The notes beneath the pieces were generated by a model. The model did no database searches and was not told the DNA's origin. It worked only from the letters and a program-made list of their open reading frames with translations. Shown here in pieces: positions 13,747 to 13,797 of a stretch of 13,797 nt of DNA. This DNA comes from Pseudomonadota bacterium (GTDB lineage Bacteria; Pseudomonadota; Alphaproteobacteria; Reyranellales; Reyranellaceae). Each line of letters begins with the position of its first letter. Within the stretch, counting starts at the first letter, position 1. The stretch is from contig JAEWIV010000111.1 in assembly GCA_023386865.1 (NCBI GenBank), forward strand, positions 1-13,797, in the 5' to 3' direction. The position numbers were made by a program, and so were the translations under genes.

Positions 13747-13797
13747 ATGCGAAGCAACTTGTTCTGGCTGGATGACGAGCAGTGGTCACGGATCGAA
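13747..13797 (+). CDS. Transposase N-terminus (IS5-like), 3' end cut by window edge
   Basis: Only 17 codons are present: MRSNLFWLDDEQWSRIE. This start is very like that of IS5-family transposases common in alphaproteobacteria (patterns such as FWLxDEQWxRIEP, from memory). AAGGAG at 13733-13738, 8 nt before the ATG, supports the start. An alternative ATG at 13740 is in another frame and meets no family pattern. The rest of the protein, including the DDE catalytic residues, lies outside the window, so activity and subgroup cannot be judged. Confidence 0.7.
   Translation, partial: MRSNLFWLDDEQWSRIE

Larger units (their letters stand above)
13701..13797 (+). mobile_element. Left end of an insertion sequence, probably IS5 type, cut by window edge
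   Basis: The transposase start at 13747 and the palindrome just before it indicate that an insertion sequence enters the window from the right. The true terminal inverted repeat and target duplication cannot be fixed because the other end is missing; 13701 is an estimate. Insertion is about 60 bp from the start of the decarboxylase-family gene and may have cut or replaced its promoter. Confidence 0.55.

Noticed and set aside
13641..13757. N-terminal extension of the decarboxylase-family protein to an ATG at 13757
   Set aside because: The added 39 residues run through the insertion-sequence end and are not family-like. The GTG at 13640 has an AAGGAG ribosome site.

Overview
This is a GC-rich, gene-dense stretch of bacterial chromosome. 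The codon use, frequent GTG starts, purine-rich Shine-Dalgarno sites and protein families suggest a soil or freshwater alphaproteobacterium, of the Rhodospirillales/Hyphomicrobiales kind. No rRNA or other taxonomic marker is present, so this is an inference. I find 15 protein genes, counting two cut by the window edges. No gap between genes exceeds 300 bases. I see no tRNA, rRNA, CRISPR array or recognisable riboswitch.

Left part (1-5040). A truncated DUF2277 gene (minus) diverges from an unrecognised multi-pass membrane protein. Next comes a very long ligD (bacterial end-joining ligase), followed 18 nt later by a 56-residue lipoprotein gene. A small membrane-anchored coiled-coil protein of DUF1640 type converges on them and carries in-frame 33-bp tandem repeats. 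LigD is the most unusual object here. After the usual phosphoesterase-ligase-polymerase order it has about 210 extra residues that align with its own polymerase domain but lack the catalytic Asp pair, so they look like a tandem, degenerate second polymerase domain. No Ku gene is in the window.

Middle part (5179-11305). A 2-keto-4-pentenoate hydratase-like gene and a secreted SYLF-domain gene lie on the minus strand. A striking control region sits ahead of the SYLF gene: an 18-bp perfect palindrome plus a 9-bp tandem direct repeat. Then comes a cobalamin nucleotide-loop-assembly cluster. The minus-strand operon cobS - cobC-like phosphatase - SAM methyltransferase - cobU diverges from cobT across only 33 bp. 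CobU activates cobinamide to the GDP form, CobT makes alpha-ribazole phosphate from the lower-ligand base, CobS joins the two, and CobC removes the phosphate. The methyltransferase inside the operon has no standard role in this pathway. A secreted NTF2/DUF4440-like gene overlaps the end of cobT.

Right part (11316-13797). On the minus strand are a carboxymuconolactone decarboxylase-family gene, a DUF421 membrane protein and selD (selenophosphate synthase, Cys type). The last 51 bases on the plus strand are the first 17 codons of a transposase, probably IS5 type, preceded by a palindrome, so an insertion sequence begins at the right edge of the window.
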